Shown: positions 26,393 to 35,458 of the stretch, piece after piece
How positions within the stretch are numbered: position 1 is the first letter of the stretch
Layout: each line of letters opens with the position of its first letter
Source of the DNA: Parablautia intestinalis
Lineage (GTDB): Bacteria; Bacillota; Clostridia; Lachnospirales; Lachnospiraceae
Direction of reading: 5' to 3'
NCBI GenBank assembly: GCA_003612395.1
Contig: RAYQ01000018.1
Coordinates: forward strand, 1 to 64,000
DNA length: 64,000 bases
Program-made: the position numbers and the translations under genes
The notes under the pieces: generated by a model
Databases searched by the model: none
The model's input: only the letters and a program-made list of their open reading frames with translations
Told to the model about the DNA's origin: nothing

Positions 26393-28591
26393 ATGTCTGG
26401 CAGAGAGGATTTTCAGGCGTATGCCAGTGTTGACGGGAAGGATATGGGATTTAGGGAGATGGAAAACAGCAAAGCGGAAAATAATAAGACAGAAAATAAT
26501 GGAATGGTAAACAACAGCATTATCGCGCCGATGACCAGGATCCATATGATCCCCATGGACGTGATAGAGGGCTTTGAGGTGCGGCCGGGGATGTATGATA
26601 TTAACGGGGCTACGGCTATTCCCGGCGGTGTTAATTTTACGGTATATTCCTACGGGGCCACCTCCTGTGAGCTGCTTCTTTATAACCGGGGGGAGGACGA
26701 GCCCTTTGCGGTTCTGCCTTTTCCGGAAAATTACAAAATCGGCAAGGTTTATTCCATGATTGTTTTTAAGCTCAGCATTTACGACTTTGAGTACGCTTAT
26801 CATATTGACGGGCCGTATAATCCCAAAGAAGGCTTGCTTTTTAATAAGAAGAATGTATTGCTGGATATGTATGCTAAGGCGGTGACGGGACAGAAGATAT
26901 GGGGAATTCCCAAGAAAGAGGGGGTTTTCTATAAGGCCCGGGTGGTAAAGGACGACTTTGACTGGAAGGATTATACCCAGCCTCATATACCTATGGAGGA
27001 TTTGATTATTTATGAGATGCATGTCCGTGGCTTTACCAGGCATTTTTCATCAGAGGTAACCCACCCCGGCACCTTTGAGGGGCTGAAAGAAAAAATACCT
27101 TATTTAAAAGAATTAGGGATCAACGCCGTGGAGCTGATGCCGATTTTTGAGTTTGACGAGATGAAGGATTACCGTGTGGTGAACGGCAGAGCGGTAATGG
27201 ATTATTGGGGATATAATACGGTCAGCTTTTTTGCGCCCAACAGCAGTTATGCCGCAGGAAAAGAGTATAACAGAGAAGGTACGGAGTTAAAAGAATTAAT
27301 TGGAGAGCTGCATGAAAATGGAATAGAGTGTATTTTGGACGTGGTATTTAACCATACGGCTGAAGGCAACGAGATGGGGCCGTGTTTTTCCTTTAAAGGG
27401 TTTGACAATAATATCTATTATATGCTTACGCCGGATGGATACTATTATAATTTCAGCGGATGCGGCAACACCTTAAACTGCAACCATCCCATTGTACATC
27501 AAATGATTTTGGAATGTCTGCGCTACTGGACAACTGCGTACCATGTAGACGGATTTCGTTTTGATTTGGCGACAATACTTGGAAGAAATGAGGATGGCTC
27601 TCCTATGAGCAAGCCTCCCCTTTTGCAGAGCCTCGCGTTCGATCCTATTTTGGGGAATGTAAAGCTGATTGCGGAGGCATGGGATGCAGGCGGCCTGTAT
27701 CAGGTGGGAAGCTTCCCTTCCTGGAACAGATGGGCGGAGTGGAACGGCAGATACAGAGATGACATGCGCAATTTCCTGAAAGGGGATTTTGGCATGTGGG
27801 AGACTGCGGCGAACAGGATCACGGGTTCAAGGGATATCTATGATCCCAAGTACAGGGGAAATGATGTTTCAGTAAACTTTATTACCTGTCATGACGGCTT
27901 TACGCTGTGGGATCTGTATTCTTATAATGAAAAGCACAATGAGGCAAACGGCTGGAATAACACGGACGGGAGCAACGATAACCGAAGCTGGAACTGCGGT
28001 GTGGAAGGGGAAACCCAGGATCAGGAGGTGCTTACTCTAAGAAGACGGCTTGCCATGAATGCCTTTGCGGTGCTCTTATGCAGCCGGGGGACGGCGATGT
28101 TTTTTGCAGGGGACGAATTTTTAAATACCCAATACGGCAACAACAATGCTTACTGTCAGGATAACGAAATCTCCTGGCTGGATTGGGGAGAGGTAAAGAA
28201 AAACAGGGTTCATTTTGACTTCTGCAAATATATGACCAAATTCAGGAAAGAGCATAAGGTGTTGCGCAAATTTGCCGGAAACAGTGCATGCGGATTCCCG
28301 GAAATTCAGGTTATGGGTGTAGACGGGTATACGAAGGTGCTTCGGATTATTTATGCCGGAAGGAATGCAGAAAATACGCAGGACGATATTGTCTGCCTTG
28401 CTGTTAATACCTTCTGGGAAGAGCAGGAATTTACCCTTCCTTCCCTTGCGGACGGAAAAAGCTGGCGTATGGCGGTTGACACCAGCGGCAGGCATTTTCC
28501 GGCTTTTATACCGGAAGACGGGGAGCCAAAAGCTTTTACAGGAAATACCCTGCAGATACCGGCGCGCAGTGTGTATATTCTGACGGCGTAG
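26393..28591 (+). CDS. glgX: Glycogen debranching enzyme, GH13 (GlgX/isoamylase type)
   Basis: Hydrolyses alpha-1,6 branches of glycogen or limit dextrins in the cytoplasm. An N-terminal CBM48-like domain (EVRPGMYDINGATAIPGGVNFTVYSY) is followed by the catalytic barrel. GH13 motifs: DVVFNHTAEG; the nucleophile Asp in GFRFDLATI near residue 390; the acid Glu in IAEAWD near 428; and FITCHDGFTLWDL near 501. At 732 residues it fits GlgX-type enzymes. The start is uncertain: the ATG at 26393 has no good ribosome site; 26461 and 26531 are alternatives, and family conservation begins only near 26540. No glycogen synthase genes are nearby. Confidence 0.88.
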   Translation: MSGREDFQAYASVDGKDMGFREMENSKAENNKTENNGMVNNSIIAPMTRIHMIPMDVIEGFEVRPGMYDINGATAIPGGVNFTVYSYGATSCELLLYNRGEDEPFAVLPFPENYKIGKVYSMIVFKLSIYDFEYAYHIDGPYNPKEGLLFNKKNVLLDMYAKAVTGQKIWGIPKKEGVFYKARVVKDDFDWKDYTQPHIPMEDLIIYEMHVRGFTRHFSSEVTHPGTFEGLKEKIPYLKELGINAVELMPIFEFDEMKDYRVVNGRAVMDYWGYNTVSFFAPNSSYAAGKEYNREGTELKELIGELHENGIECILDVVFNHTAEGNEMGPCFSFKGFDNNIYYMLTPDGYYYNFSGCGNTLNCNHPIVHQMILECLRYWTTAYHVDGFRFDLATILGRNEDGSPMSKPPLLQSLAFDPILGNVKLIAEAWDAGGLYQVGSFPSWNRWAEWNGRYRDDMRNFLKGDFGMWETAANRITGSRDIYDPKYRGNDVSVNFITCHDGFTLWDLYSYNEKHNEANGWNNTDGSNDNRSWNCGVEGETQDQEVLTLRRRLAMNAFAVLLCSRGTAMFFAGDEFLNTQYGNNNAYCQDNEISWLDWGEVKKNRVHFDFCKYMTKFRKEHKVLRKFAGNSACGFPEIQVMGVDGYTKVLRIIYAGRNAENTQDDIVCLAVNTFWEEQEFTLPSLADGKSWRMAVDTSGRHFPAFIPEDGEPKAFTGNTLQIPARSVYILTA

Positions 28592-28618
28592 CATGGTGGT
28601 AAGTTAGTGAAAATTGTC

Positions 28619-28647
28619 TTGTCTGTTAAGAAGCTTCGTGATAAAAT
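28619..28647 (+). promoter_or_regulatory. Promoter of the MATE exporter gene
   Basis: TTGTCT at 28619-28624 and TAAAAT at 28642-28647 with a 17 bp spacer, about 80 bp upstream of the start codon. Confidence 0.6.
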
Positions 28648-28727
28648 GGGTATACTGCTCTTTGGAAAACAAATATGCCAAGGGGCTGATTACAGTATAG
28701 TACAGAAAGAAAAGGAGGACTGCAGTC

Positions 28728-30104
28728 ATGAAATTTCTTAAGACTTTTTTAGAGCCGGTGGATATGACGGAAGGGTCACCCTGGAAAAAAATTGTATTAT
28801 TTACGGTTCCCATGCTGGTGGGAAATATCGCGCAGCAGCTTTATAACACGGTGGACAGTGTAGTTGTGGGAAATTATGTAGGAGATAATGCTTTAGCGGC
28901 AGTGGGAAGCGCGGGCCCAATATTAAACCTTCTGATTGTTTTGTTTGTGGGAATCAGTGTGGGCGCGGGGATCATGGTGTCCCAGTATTTTGGCGCTAAG
29001 GAGAGGGAGGAATTGTCAATGACCATTGGCAATTGTATCACTCTTACGGGGATTGCCACTTTGTTTGTAATGGTGGTGGCTTCATTGCTGGCAAAACCGC
29101 TGCTGCTTCTTTTAGGTACGCCGGATACGATTATTGACTGGTGTCATTCTTATTTATTGATTTTGTTTATTGGTTCTGCAGGTTTGGCATATTATAACAT
29201 TTTGAGCGGAATTTTAAGAGGACTTGGGGATTCCATGTCAGCTCTTGCCTATTTGCTGGTATCCACGGCGGTTAATATTGTGCTGGATGTACTGTTTGTG
29301 GCTAAGTTTGGAATGGGAGTTAACGGTGTAGCTTTGGCAACTGTGATTGCACAGGCAATTTCAGCTCTTTTATGTTTTATTCGTCTGATGCGGATGGGCA
29401 CAATTTTTGATATGAATAAAAGATATATGAAGCTGCAGAAGAAGAATACTATGAAAATAATTCAGTTGGGGCTGCCTTCGGGCGTTACCCAGGCTATTTT
29501 TTCCATGGCAATGATTGTGGTGCAGTCCCTGACCAACAGCTTTGGAGAAATGTTCATTGCAGCTAACGTAATTGTTATGCGTGTGGATGGATTTGCCATG
29601 ATGCCGAACTTTTCTTTTGGCACTGCACTGACCACCTATGCAGGGCAGAATGTGGGCGCAAGAATGTACGACAGAGTGGAGAAGGGGGCAAAACAGGGCA
29701 CGTGGATTGCTATGGTCACATCTGCAGTGCTTACAGGTCTTATTCTGATATTTGGAAAAAGTCTTATGGGGATTTTCACCAAGACGCCGGAGCTGGTGGA
29801 CCTGAGCAGGGATATGATGGGAATTCTTGCTGTGGGTTATATTGCAATGGCAGTCACTCAGAGCCTTTCCGGTGTTATGAGAGGGGCCGGCGATACGATA
29901 ACGCCTATGTGGATTTCTATTGCAACAACCATATTCGTCAGGGTACCGATTGCATATGGAATTGCATTTCTTACCAGAACGCCGCAGCTGCCTAATGGCA
30001 GACAGGAATGTATTTTCATTTCCCTGCTGCTGTCATGGGTGATTGGAGCAATAGTTACCGTTTTCTTCTACAAAAAAGGAAAGTGGAAGAATAAGGCTGT
30101 TTAG
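28728..30104 (+). CDS. MATE family multidrug/cation antiporter
   Basis: A 458-residue inner-membrane protein with about 12 transmembrane helices. The N-terminus is typical of the DinF/NorM superfamily in Firmicutes: FTVPMLVGNIAQQLYNTVDSVVVGNYVG. Internal duplication is visible: the second half repeats the pattern at LGLPSGVTQAIFSMAMIVVQ. Conserved LRGLGDSMSA and MRGAGDTITPMW turns occur in the two halves. A G-rich AAAGGAGG lies before the ATG. The gene stands 34 bp upstream of the flavin reductase-rubredoxin gene on the same strand; a functional link is not evident. The exported substrate cannot be predicted. Confidence 0.92.
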   Translation: MKFLKTFLEPVDMTEGSPWKKIVLFTVPMLVGNIAQQLYNTVDSVVVGNYVGDNALAAVGSAGPILNLLIVLFVGISVGAGIMVSQYFGAKEREELSMTIGNCITLTGIATLFVMVVASLLAKPLLLLLGTPDTIIDWCHSYLLILFIGSAGLAYYNILSGILRGLGDSMSALAYLLVSTAVNIVLDVLFVAKFGMGVNGVALATVIAQAISALLCFIRLMRMGTIFDMNKRYMKLQKKNTMKIIQLGLPSGVTQAIFSMAMIVVQSLTNSFGEMFIAANVIVMRVDGFAMMPNFSFGTALTTYAGQNVGARMYDRVEKGAKQGTWIAMVTSAVLTGLILIFGKSLMGIFTKTPELVDLSRDMMGILAVGYIAMAVTQSLSGVMRGAGDTITPMWISIATTIFVRVPIAYGIAFLTRTPQLPNGRQECIFISLLLSWVIGAIVTVFFYKKGKWKNKAV

Positions 30105-30137
30105 GTATTTACATAAAACGAGATTGGAGGTTTTCAT

Positions 30138-30773
30138 ATGAACAAAAATGTATTTCACAAACTTTCTTATGGGGTGTATGTGATAAGTACCTGGGACAAT
30201 GGCAGACCTACGGGCTGTACGGCAAACAGCGCGATGCAGATTACCTCTTCCCCTGCTACGATAGCAATAAGTATCAACCATGATAATTATACGAACAAAT
30301 GCATTAGTGAAAACGGCAAATTTGCAATTTCTATCCTGGCAGAGGATACGGATCCTGCTATTATAGGAAATTTTGGATTTAAATCCGGTAGGGATTGTGA
30401 TAAGTTTACGGAAGTGAAATATTCGGTGGAAGATTATATGCCTGTGGTGTCGGATTCCTGCGGCTATATTGTATGTGAAGTGATTGATAAGATGGAAACA
30501 GCTACCCATACGGTATTTTTAGGAGAAGTGAAAGGGGCGGAGGTTTTCGGAAACAGAGAAGCTATGACTTATGCTTATTACCATAAAGTAGTTAAAGGGA
30601 AAAGCCCTAAAAATGCGCCTACTTATATTGAGGAGGAGAAAAAACCGGAGGAAAATGCAGGGAGCAGGTTTAAGTGCCAGGTCTGCGGTTATATTTATGA
30701 GGGAGATGAGCTGCCGGCAGATTATAAATGCCCCATATGCGGCATGGGTGCGGATAAATTTGTGAAAATATAA
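30138..30773 (+). CDS. hrb: Flavin reductase-rubredoxin fusion (high-molecular-weight rubredoxin type)
   Basis: A cytoplasmic redox protein of 211 residues. Residues 1-150 form an FMN-binding split-barrel flavin reductase domain ([33 protein letters not shown]). After a Lys/Glu/Pro linker, residues 172-211 form a full rubredoxin with two CxxCG knuckles (CQVCGY and CPICGM) for one Fe. In Clostridia and acetogens such fusions pass electrons from NAD(P)H to flavodiiron proteins for O2, NO or peroxide reduction. GGAGG lies 8 bases before the ATG, and a strong terminator follows. No flavodiiron protein or rubrerythrin gene is in the window. Confidence 0.9.
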   Translation: MNKNVFHKLSYGVYVISTWDNGRPTGCTANSAMQITSSPATIAISINHDNYTNKCISENGKFAISILAEDTDPAIIGNFGFKSGRDCDKFTEVKYSVEDYMPVVSDSCGYIVCEVIDKMETATHTVFLGEVKGAEVFGNREAMTYAYYHKVVKGKSPKNAPTYIEEEKKPEENAGSRFKCQVCGYIYEGDELPADYKCPICGMGADKFVKI

Positions 30774-30785
30774 ATAACCTGTATG

Positions 30786-30833
30786 AAAAAAGACTTTAAA
30801 GTGAGAGTAAAATCTCATTTTAAAGTCTTTTTT
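30786..30833. terminator. Bidirectional terminator
   Basis: AAAAAGACTTTAAAGTGAGA (30787-30806) pairs with the complementary TCTCATTTTAAAGTCTTTTTT segment (30813-30833), with A-rich and T-rich flanks. It separates the convergent hrb gene and the minus-strand aldo/keto reductase remnant. Confidence 0.85.
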
Positions 30834-30865
30834 GTTGTACGCTCGACAAAGAGGGCAGATAGGAG

Positions 30866-31539
30866 TCAGGTTAAATTTGAATTTTCAACCACGGGATTTG
30901 CGTCTGCGCTCTGCCTGCCGCAAACCGGATAGCATAGCTTGCATTGGAACCGCCTTCTAAAGCATCGTAAAACCTCATAAACCTTTCGGCTTTCAACAGA
31001 AGGCTCCTCATAGTCTGCGTAATTAAACTGAATTTGTACTACCTCAATTTCAGGATGCTCTTTCAGGATTTTTTCGAGAACGCAGGCTTTATCATGGAAG
31101 GAGATGCCAAAATGTTTGATTTTCCCTTCTGCTTTGAAGCTGTAAGCTGTCTGATAGGCATGGCAGCGTTCATATTTGACATAGATAGCTTCATCCTGTG
31201 CATGCATCAGGTAAAAATCAAAATAATCTACTCCGCAGGCCTTTAGCTGGCTTTCAAATAGAGGCCGGATTTCTTCCTGCTTCTGAAAATGATGGGTGGA
31301 GAGCTTATCGGTGAGAATATGTTTCTCCCGGGGATACCGGCTGGTGAGACATTCTTTCAGCGGCGGTTCGCTTTTGCCGTTTACATAACCGTGGGAAGTA
31401 TCAAAATAATTAAATCCGCGTGTAAGAAAAAGGTCTGTAATTTTTTTATTTTTGTGATATCCACCTCATCGCCATCCATAGGCGGACGCATACAGCCAAA
31501 CCCCAGCTTCTTATGTACTTCAGGGTAAAAGTGCTTCAT
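30866..31539 (-). pseudogene. Decayed aldo/keto reductase (frameshift, internal deletion, 3' truncation)
   Basis: An aldo/keto reductase of the type that normally has a C-terminal ferredoxin-like domain. It starts at 31539 with a strong ribosome site (AAGGAGG). The first 33 codons read MKHFYPEVHKKLGFGCMRPP and onward. A T7/A7 run at 31441-31447 then breaks the frame; one more base would restore ITDLFLTRGFNYFDTSHGY. The second frame runs well through DYFDFYLMHAQDEA and KIKHFGISFHDKA to KVYEVL. There about 40 residues are missing and the reading frame shifts again: the next family segment, DALEGGSNASYAIRFAAG, lies in another frame before a stop. The remaining third of the protein is absent. Confidence 0.85.
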
Positions 31540-31800
31540 ATAACTTTCCTCCTTACGCAATGTAAAAATGATAGTAAATGTTTCAGTAAAAGCCGTAATG
31601 CCAGGAATTTGTTTATATTATAATAGAGGAACTGTCTGAAAAACAATCTGGTTTTTAACGGTTTTTGATAAGAATTTCTAATGGTTAAGTCTGGAGATTA
31701 AGAATTTACCGGCTGCTTGAATGGAAAAGACAGTATACGAAATTACCAATTTAAAGCAGAAAGTAATTTTCAAACATGCTTTGATGAAAGTCCCCCTGTA
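31540..31800. other. Intergenic stretch without a recognised gene
   Basis: AT-rich spacer between the divergent aldo/keto reductase remnant and the sensor kinase gene. No open frame with a ribosome site, no RNA gene and no strong hairpin was seen. The kinase promoter follows at 31801. Confidence 0.6.
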
Positions 31801-31829
31801 TTGACGTGACCCGAAGCCCGTGTTATGAT
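31801..31829 (+). promoter_or_regulatory. Promoter of the hybrid histidine kinase
   Basis: TTGACG at 31801-31806 and TATGAT at 31824-31829 with a 17 bp spacer, giving a leader of about 115 bases. Confidence 0.75.
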
Positions 31830-31952
31830 TACACAAATACAAATTTTTAACAGTATTCCGAAACAGTGCTTTTGAAGAATGCGCCTTACTGTGTCAGAAT
31901 TTGCGGAGGCAGCAGCTTTCATTGAAAAGCAGTCTATAGGGAGGGCAGGCTT

Positions 31953-34541
31953 ATGGGGTATTCAGGGGATCTTTTTGAACAGGCAGGAGATAATACGCCG
32001 GCGATGGGAGACCGTGAGCAGTACAGCAGTATACAGAGCGTTCAGAATCTGGAAGCTGTTATCAATGAGGGCCTTCGGGTTGCCCTGTTAGAGGAGACCC
32101 CGGATCAGTCACTGGAGGTGCTGTTAGAGCACCTTGGAAAGGCGCTGAGAGGAGAGAGAACCTACATATTTGAGCGCAATGAGTCCGGCAGTGATGACAA
32201 TACCTATGAGTGGGTGGAAAATGGAGTAGTGCCGGAAAAGGAGAATCTTCAGAATGTTCCGCCGCAGGTGTGTGCCAACTGGTACCGCAATTTCAGTATA
32301 GGCAAGCATATTGTCATTGAAAATCTGGAAGATATCAGGGAAAGTGAACCGCTTCAGTATGAGAACCTGAAACGGCAGAAAGTTCATTCCCTTGTGGTGG
32401 TTCCTCTCTATGACGGCAAAAAGGTTATTGGTTTTTACGGAGTGGATAATCCGCCTGCGAAATCTTTAGAATACGCATCCAATATGCTCCAGACTGCGGC
32501 ATATTTTATAGTATCTTCCCTGAAAAGACGTAATCTGGTCCGTGAGCTTCAAAAGCGAAGCCATAATGTTCTTCATGCCCTCAGTGTGGACTATCTGGGC
32601 ATTTATCAGGTGAATTTCGATACAGGTGAATGTGAGGTATACAGGGACAATGAACAGGTGAGGATGGATTGGGCTGCCCATTTTAAGAATGGCTATCAGG
32701 AAGCCATGGAATGGTATATTTCCCAATATGTGGTTCCACGGGATCAGGAGCGGCTGCGTGCAGTGACAAAAAAGAGCTATGTGCTCTCTCAGCTTCGGGC
32801 AAAAAAGAAATTCTATGTCCGGTACCAGGTAAATGATAATATCTATGGTCTGAAACACCTGGAGATTCACTTTTCTTCTACAGAGAAGACCTGGGAGGAA
32901 AACTGCGCGATCTTTGCCCAGCGGGATGTGAATGCTGTGGTGGAGCAGGAGGAAAAGTACAAATTAGAGGCAAGACAGAGCCTTGAGGATATACTGGAAG
33001 GAGCAAGGACCGGTATCTGGACCATTGAACTGGAAGAAGGATGCAGGCCCAGGATGTATGCGGATAAGACCATGCGGATCCTTCTGGGGGTACCGGAAGA
33101 AATCGGTCCGGAGGAGTGCTATCAAAGCTGGTTTAAAAATATTGAGCCGGATTATGTGGAGATGGTGCAGGAGGCGGTACAGGAGATGGTGAAAACCGGG
33201 AGGGCAGAGGTGATTTATCCCTGGAATCATCCAAACTTGGGTAAAATTTATGTCCGTTGTGGCGGTGTGCCTGACAAAACCTTCAAAAAACCCGGCGTTT
33301 GCCTGAACGGATATCATCAGGACATTACCGAGACTATGGTGACGCGCAAGAAGCAGGAACAGGCTATTATGGAGCTGCTGGAGAAGGTCAGGCAGGCCAA
33401 TTCTGCAAAAAGCGAATTCCTTTCCCATATGTCCCACGATCTTCGTACACCTATCAACGGGATTTTGGGGATGCTGGCCATCATGGAAAAAAGTCAGGAT
33501 GATTTGGAGAGGCAGAGAGCATGCCGGGAGAAAATCCGCGTATCAACGGAGCATCTCTCGTCTTTGGTAAACGATGTTCTTCAGGTCAGCAAACTGGTAA
33601 GCGGAAGGTCATCAGAGGTGGATGAGCCTTTTAATCTTGACGATATACTGGAAAGCTGTATTACGATTTTGTCTGCCCAGGCACAGGAATGGGGCATCCG
33701 TCTGGAGCTTCAAAAAGTCGGCCTGAAGCATAGCAGACTGAACGGAAATCCATTGCATTTAAGGCAGATTCTGATGAATATCATCGACAATGCCATCAAA
33801 TATAACCGTCCCCAGGGCTCGGTATTCTTACGGGCAGAGGAGACTGCCTGTGAAAATGGAATTGCACATTACCGGTTTGTAATTGAAGATACCGGAATAG
33901 GTATTGGGGATGACTTTAAAGAACATATTTTTGAGCCTTTTACACAGGAACATAATGGCGCAAGGACTTATTATCCCGGTGCCGGACTTGGCATGTCCAT
34001 TGTGAAGAAACTGGTGGATCAAATGAATGGCACCATTGAGATGGAGAGTCAGGTTGGTAAGGGAAGTGTGTTTTGCATCACTTTGCCCATTCGCTTGGAT
34101 GAGACATGGAACGCGCAGGCTGTGGAGGAGGAAGAAAATGTTCAGGACAATATTGCCGGGATGAAGGTTCTTTTGGCGGAAGATAATGAGATTAACTGTG
34201 AAATCGTGAAGTTTATGCTGGAGGAAGCAGGCGCAGTGGTGGTGACTGCCAATGACGGAAAAGCAGCCGTGGATGCATTTGCGGCAGCCCGGCCGGGAGA
34301 AATTGACTGTGTGCTCATGGATCTGATGATGCCGGTTATGAGCGGATATGAGGCATCCCGTGTGATTCGCAGCATGAATAGAGCGGACGCCGAAACTTTG
34401 CCCATTATTGCACTGTCGGCTAATGCGTTTGAGGAGGATATTGCCCTGGCAAAGGATGCCGGAATGAATGAGCATTTGGCGAAGCCGGTGGATATCAGGA
34501 AGATGTTCAGGGCGATGAGCAGGCTGAGGAGGGATTCCTGA
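31953..34541 (+). CDS. Hybrid sensor histidine kinase with GAF, PAS, HisKA, HATPase and receiver domains
   Basis: An 862-residue cytoplasmic kinase with no transmembrane segment. A GAF domain lies at about 30-190 (RTYIFERN; VVVPLYDGKKVIGFYGVDNP), followed by PAS-like regions (about 210-450). The HisKA H-box is FLSHMSHDLRTPINGILG (His near 493). HATPase boxes are N (NIIDNAIKYNR), G1 (EDTGIGIGDDF) and G2 (GAGLGMSIVKKL). A C-terminal receiver starts KVLLAEDNEIN with its phospho-acceptor Asp in VLMDLMMPVMSG near 789 and the Lys in HLAKPVD. GGAGGG lies before the ATG. No separate response regulator or output gene is adjacent, so the phosphorelay partner is unknown. Confidence 0.92.
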   Translation: MGYSGDLFEQAGDNTPAMGDREQYSSIQSVQNLEAVINEGLRVALLEETPDQSLEVLLEHLGKALRGERTYIFERNESGSDDNTYEWVENGVVPEKENLQNVPPQVCANWYRNFSIGKHIVIENLEDIRESEPLQYENLKRQKVHSLVVVPLYDGKKVIGFYGVDNPPAKSLEYASNMLQTAAYFIVSSLKRRNLVRELQKRSHNVLHALSVDYLGIYQVNFDTGECEVYRDNEQVRMDWAAHFKNGYQEAMEWYISQYVVPRDQERLRAVTKKSYVLSQLRAKKKFYVRYQVNDNIYGLKHLEIHFSSTEKTWEENCAIFAQRDVNAVVEQEEKYKLEARQSLEDILEGARTGIWTIELEEGCRPRMYADKTMRILLGVPEEIGPEECYQSWFKNIEPDYVEMVQEAVQEMVKTGRAEVIYPWNHPNLGKIYVRCGGVPDKTFKKPGVCLNGYHQDITETMVTRKKQEQAIMELLEKVRQANSAKSEFLSHMSHDLRTPINGILGMLAIMEKSQDDLERQRACREKIRVSTEHLSSLVNDVLQVSKLVSGRSSEVDEPFNLDDILESCITILSAQAQEWGIRLELQKVGLKHSRLNGNPLHLRQILMNIIDNAIKYNRPQGSVFLRAEETACENGIAHYRFVIEDTGIGIGDDFKEHIFEPFTQEHNGARTYYPGAGLGMSIVKKLVDQMNGTIEMESQVGKGSVFCITLPIRLDETWNAQAVEEEENVQDNIAGMKVLLAEDNEINCEIVKFMLEEAGAVVVTANDGKAAVDAFAAARPGEIDCVLMDLMMPVMSGYEASRVIRSMNRADAETLPIIALSANAFEEDIALAKDAGMNEHLAKPVDIRKMFRAMSRLRRDS

Positions 34542-34600
34542 TAATAAGGAGATAAATTTCAATTGCCGGGCTGCTGAAGCGGGGAGACTGCAGTCAATTC

Positions 34601-34832
34601 GTTTAATAGCGCCTCGGTAATATTTTAGCAACAGCATTTTTTGATGATTCTATCAATTTATGATCCGCTTCAAAAAACGCAGATTTCATCCACGGGTGAA
34701 ATTCTGTTAAAATGTCTTCTGCAACATCTATTAGAATTTCAGAATTGCTTTTTCTGTGATTTTGCAATCTTTTATTATGGATAAAAAAGGAGCAGGTTCT
34801 TTACCGCCTGCGCCTATAATTCCAATTTTCAT
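34601..34832 (-). pseudogene. Remnant of a small gene with Rossmann-type start
   Basis: On the minus strand an AGGAGG (34840-34845) lies 7 bases before an ATG at 34832 that begins MKIGIIGAGGKEPAPF, a dinucleotide-binding-like start. The frame ends after about 33 codons. A second frame continues with IDVAEDILTEFHPWMKSAFFE up to a stop near 34601. The two pieces look like the ends of one gene joined by an internal deletion or frameshift. The family cannot be named. The kinase gene ends just downstream on the other strand. Confidence 0.45.
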
Positions 34833-34970
34833 GCTTATACCTCCTGTGTAAATCAGTATATTACAAATTGTAAAATGGTGCGGAATATTTCTGCAGAGTT
34901 TTTAATATTCAATATAATGAAGCGGTATAGCGAAAGCCGGACTGTTGATATATAAGTTTATAAAATAATG

Positions 34971-35023
34971 GTTGACAGATGTAACACGAATTGCTATAGT
35001 GATTTTAAGTTACATTTGTCAAC
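34971..35023 (+). promoter_or_regulatory. BlaI-type autoregulated promoter with two operators
   Basis: A near-consensus promoter, TTGACA (34972-34977), 17 bp spacer, TATAGT (34995-35000), is bracketed by two copies of a 15-bp quasi-palindrome: GTTGACAGATGTAAC at 34971-34985 and GTTACATTTGTCAAC at 35009-35023. The copies are inverted relative to each other and each contains the ACA-N2/3-TGT core of BlaI/MecI operators. One covers the -35 and the other the transcription start. This matches autorepression by the BlaI-type protein encoded next. Confidence 0.85.
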
Positions 35024-35048
35024 CAATAGTGAAAAACAGGGGATTCTT

Positions 35049-35432
35049 ATGGAGGAAAATATCAGCTTAAATAATTCGGAATGGAATATCATGGAAGAAT
35101 TATGGCAGGGACAGCCAAAAACCCTGATGCAAATAGTGCATAGTATGAAGGAAAAACAGGGGTGGAGCAAAAGTACTACCAATACTATGCTTCGCAGGAT
35201 GCAGGAAAAAGGCTATATCAGGTACGAAGCCGGGAAAAAGGCACGGCTTTATTTTGCTGTTTTAGAGAGAAAGGATGTTGTTTTAAGAGAAACAGAATCC
35301 TTTTTAAATCGGGCTTACGGAGGAAGTCTCGGAATGCTTATGAATACCTTTGCGGAAAATCATCAGCTGACAGCGGCGGATATTGAGGAATTGCGGCAGA
35401 TTTTGCATAAGGCGGAAAAAAATGAAGGGTAA
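35049..35432 (+). CDS. BlaI/MecI-family transcriptional repressor
   Basis: A 127-residue winged-helix repressor. The N-terminus is typical (LNNSEWNIMEELWQGQPKTL), the recognition helix is in WSKSTTNTMLRRMQEKGYI, and the dimerisation region ends ADIEELRQILHK. An upstream in-frame ATG at 34968 lies before the promoter's -10, so it cannot be used from that promoter; the ATG at 35049, after AGGGG, is the real start. The gene is followed 26 bp later by a broken M56 metallopeptidase/receptor gene. In intact systems the M56 protein cleaves the repressor on sensing a signal such as beta-lactam; here the sensor is damaged. Confidence 0.9.
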   Translation: MEENISLNNSEWNIMEELWQGQPKTLMQIVHSMKEKQGWSKSTTNTMLRRMQEKGYIRYEAGKKARLYFAVLERKDVVLRETESFLNRAYGGSLGMLMNTFAENHQLTAADIEELRQILHKAEKNEG

Positions 35433-35458
35433 TTACAACCGGGAAGGAGGAAATGTAA

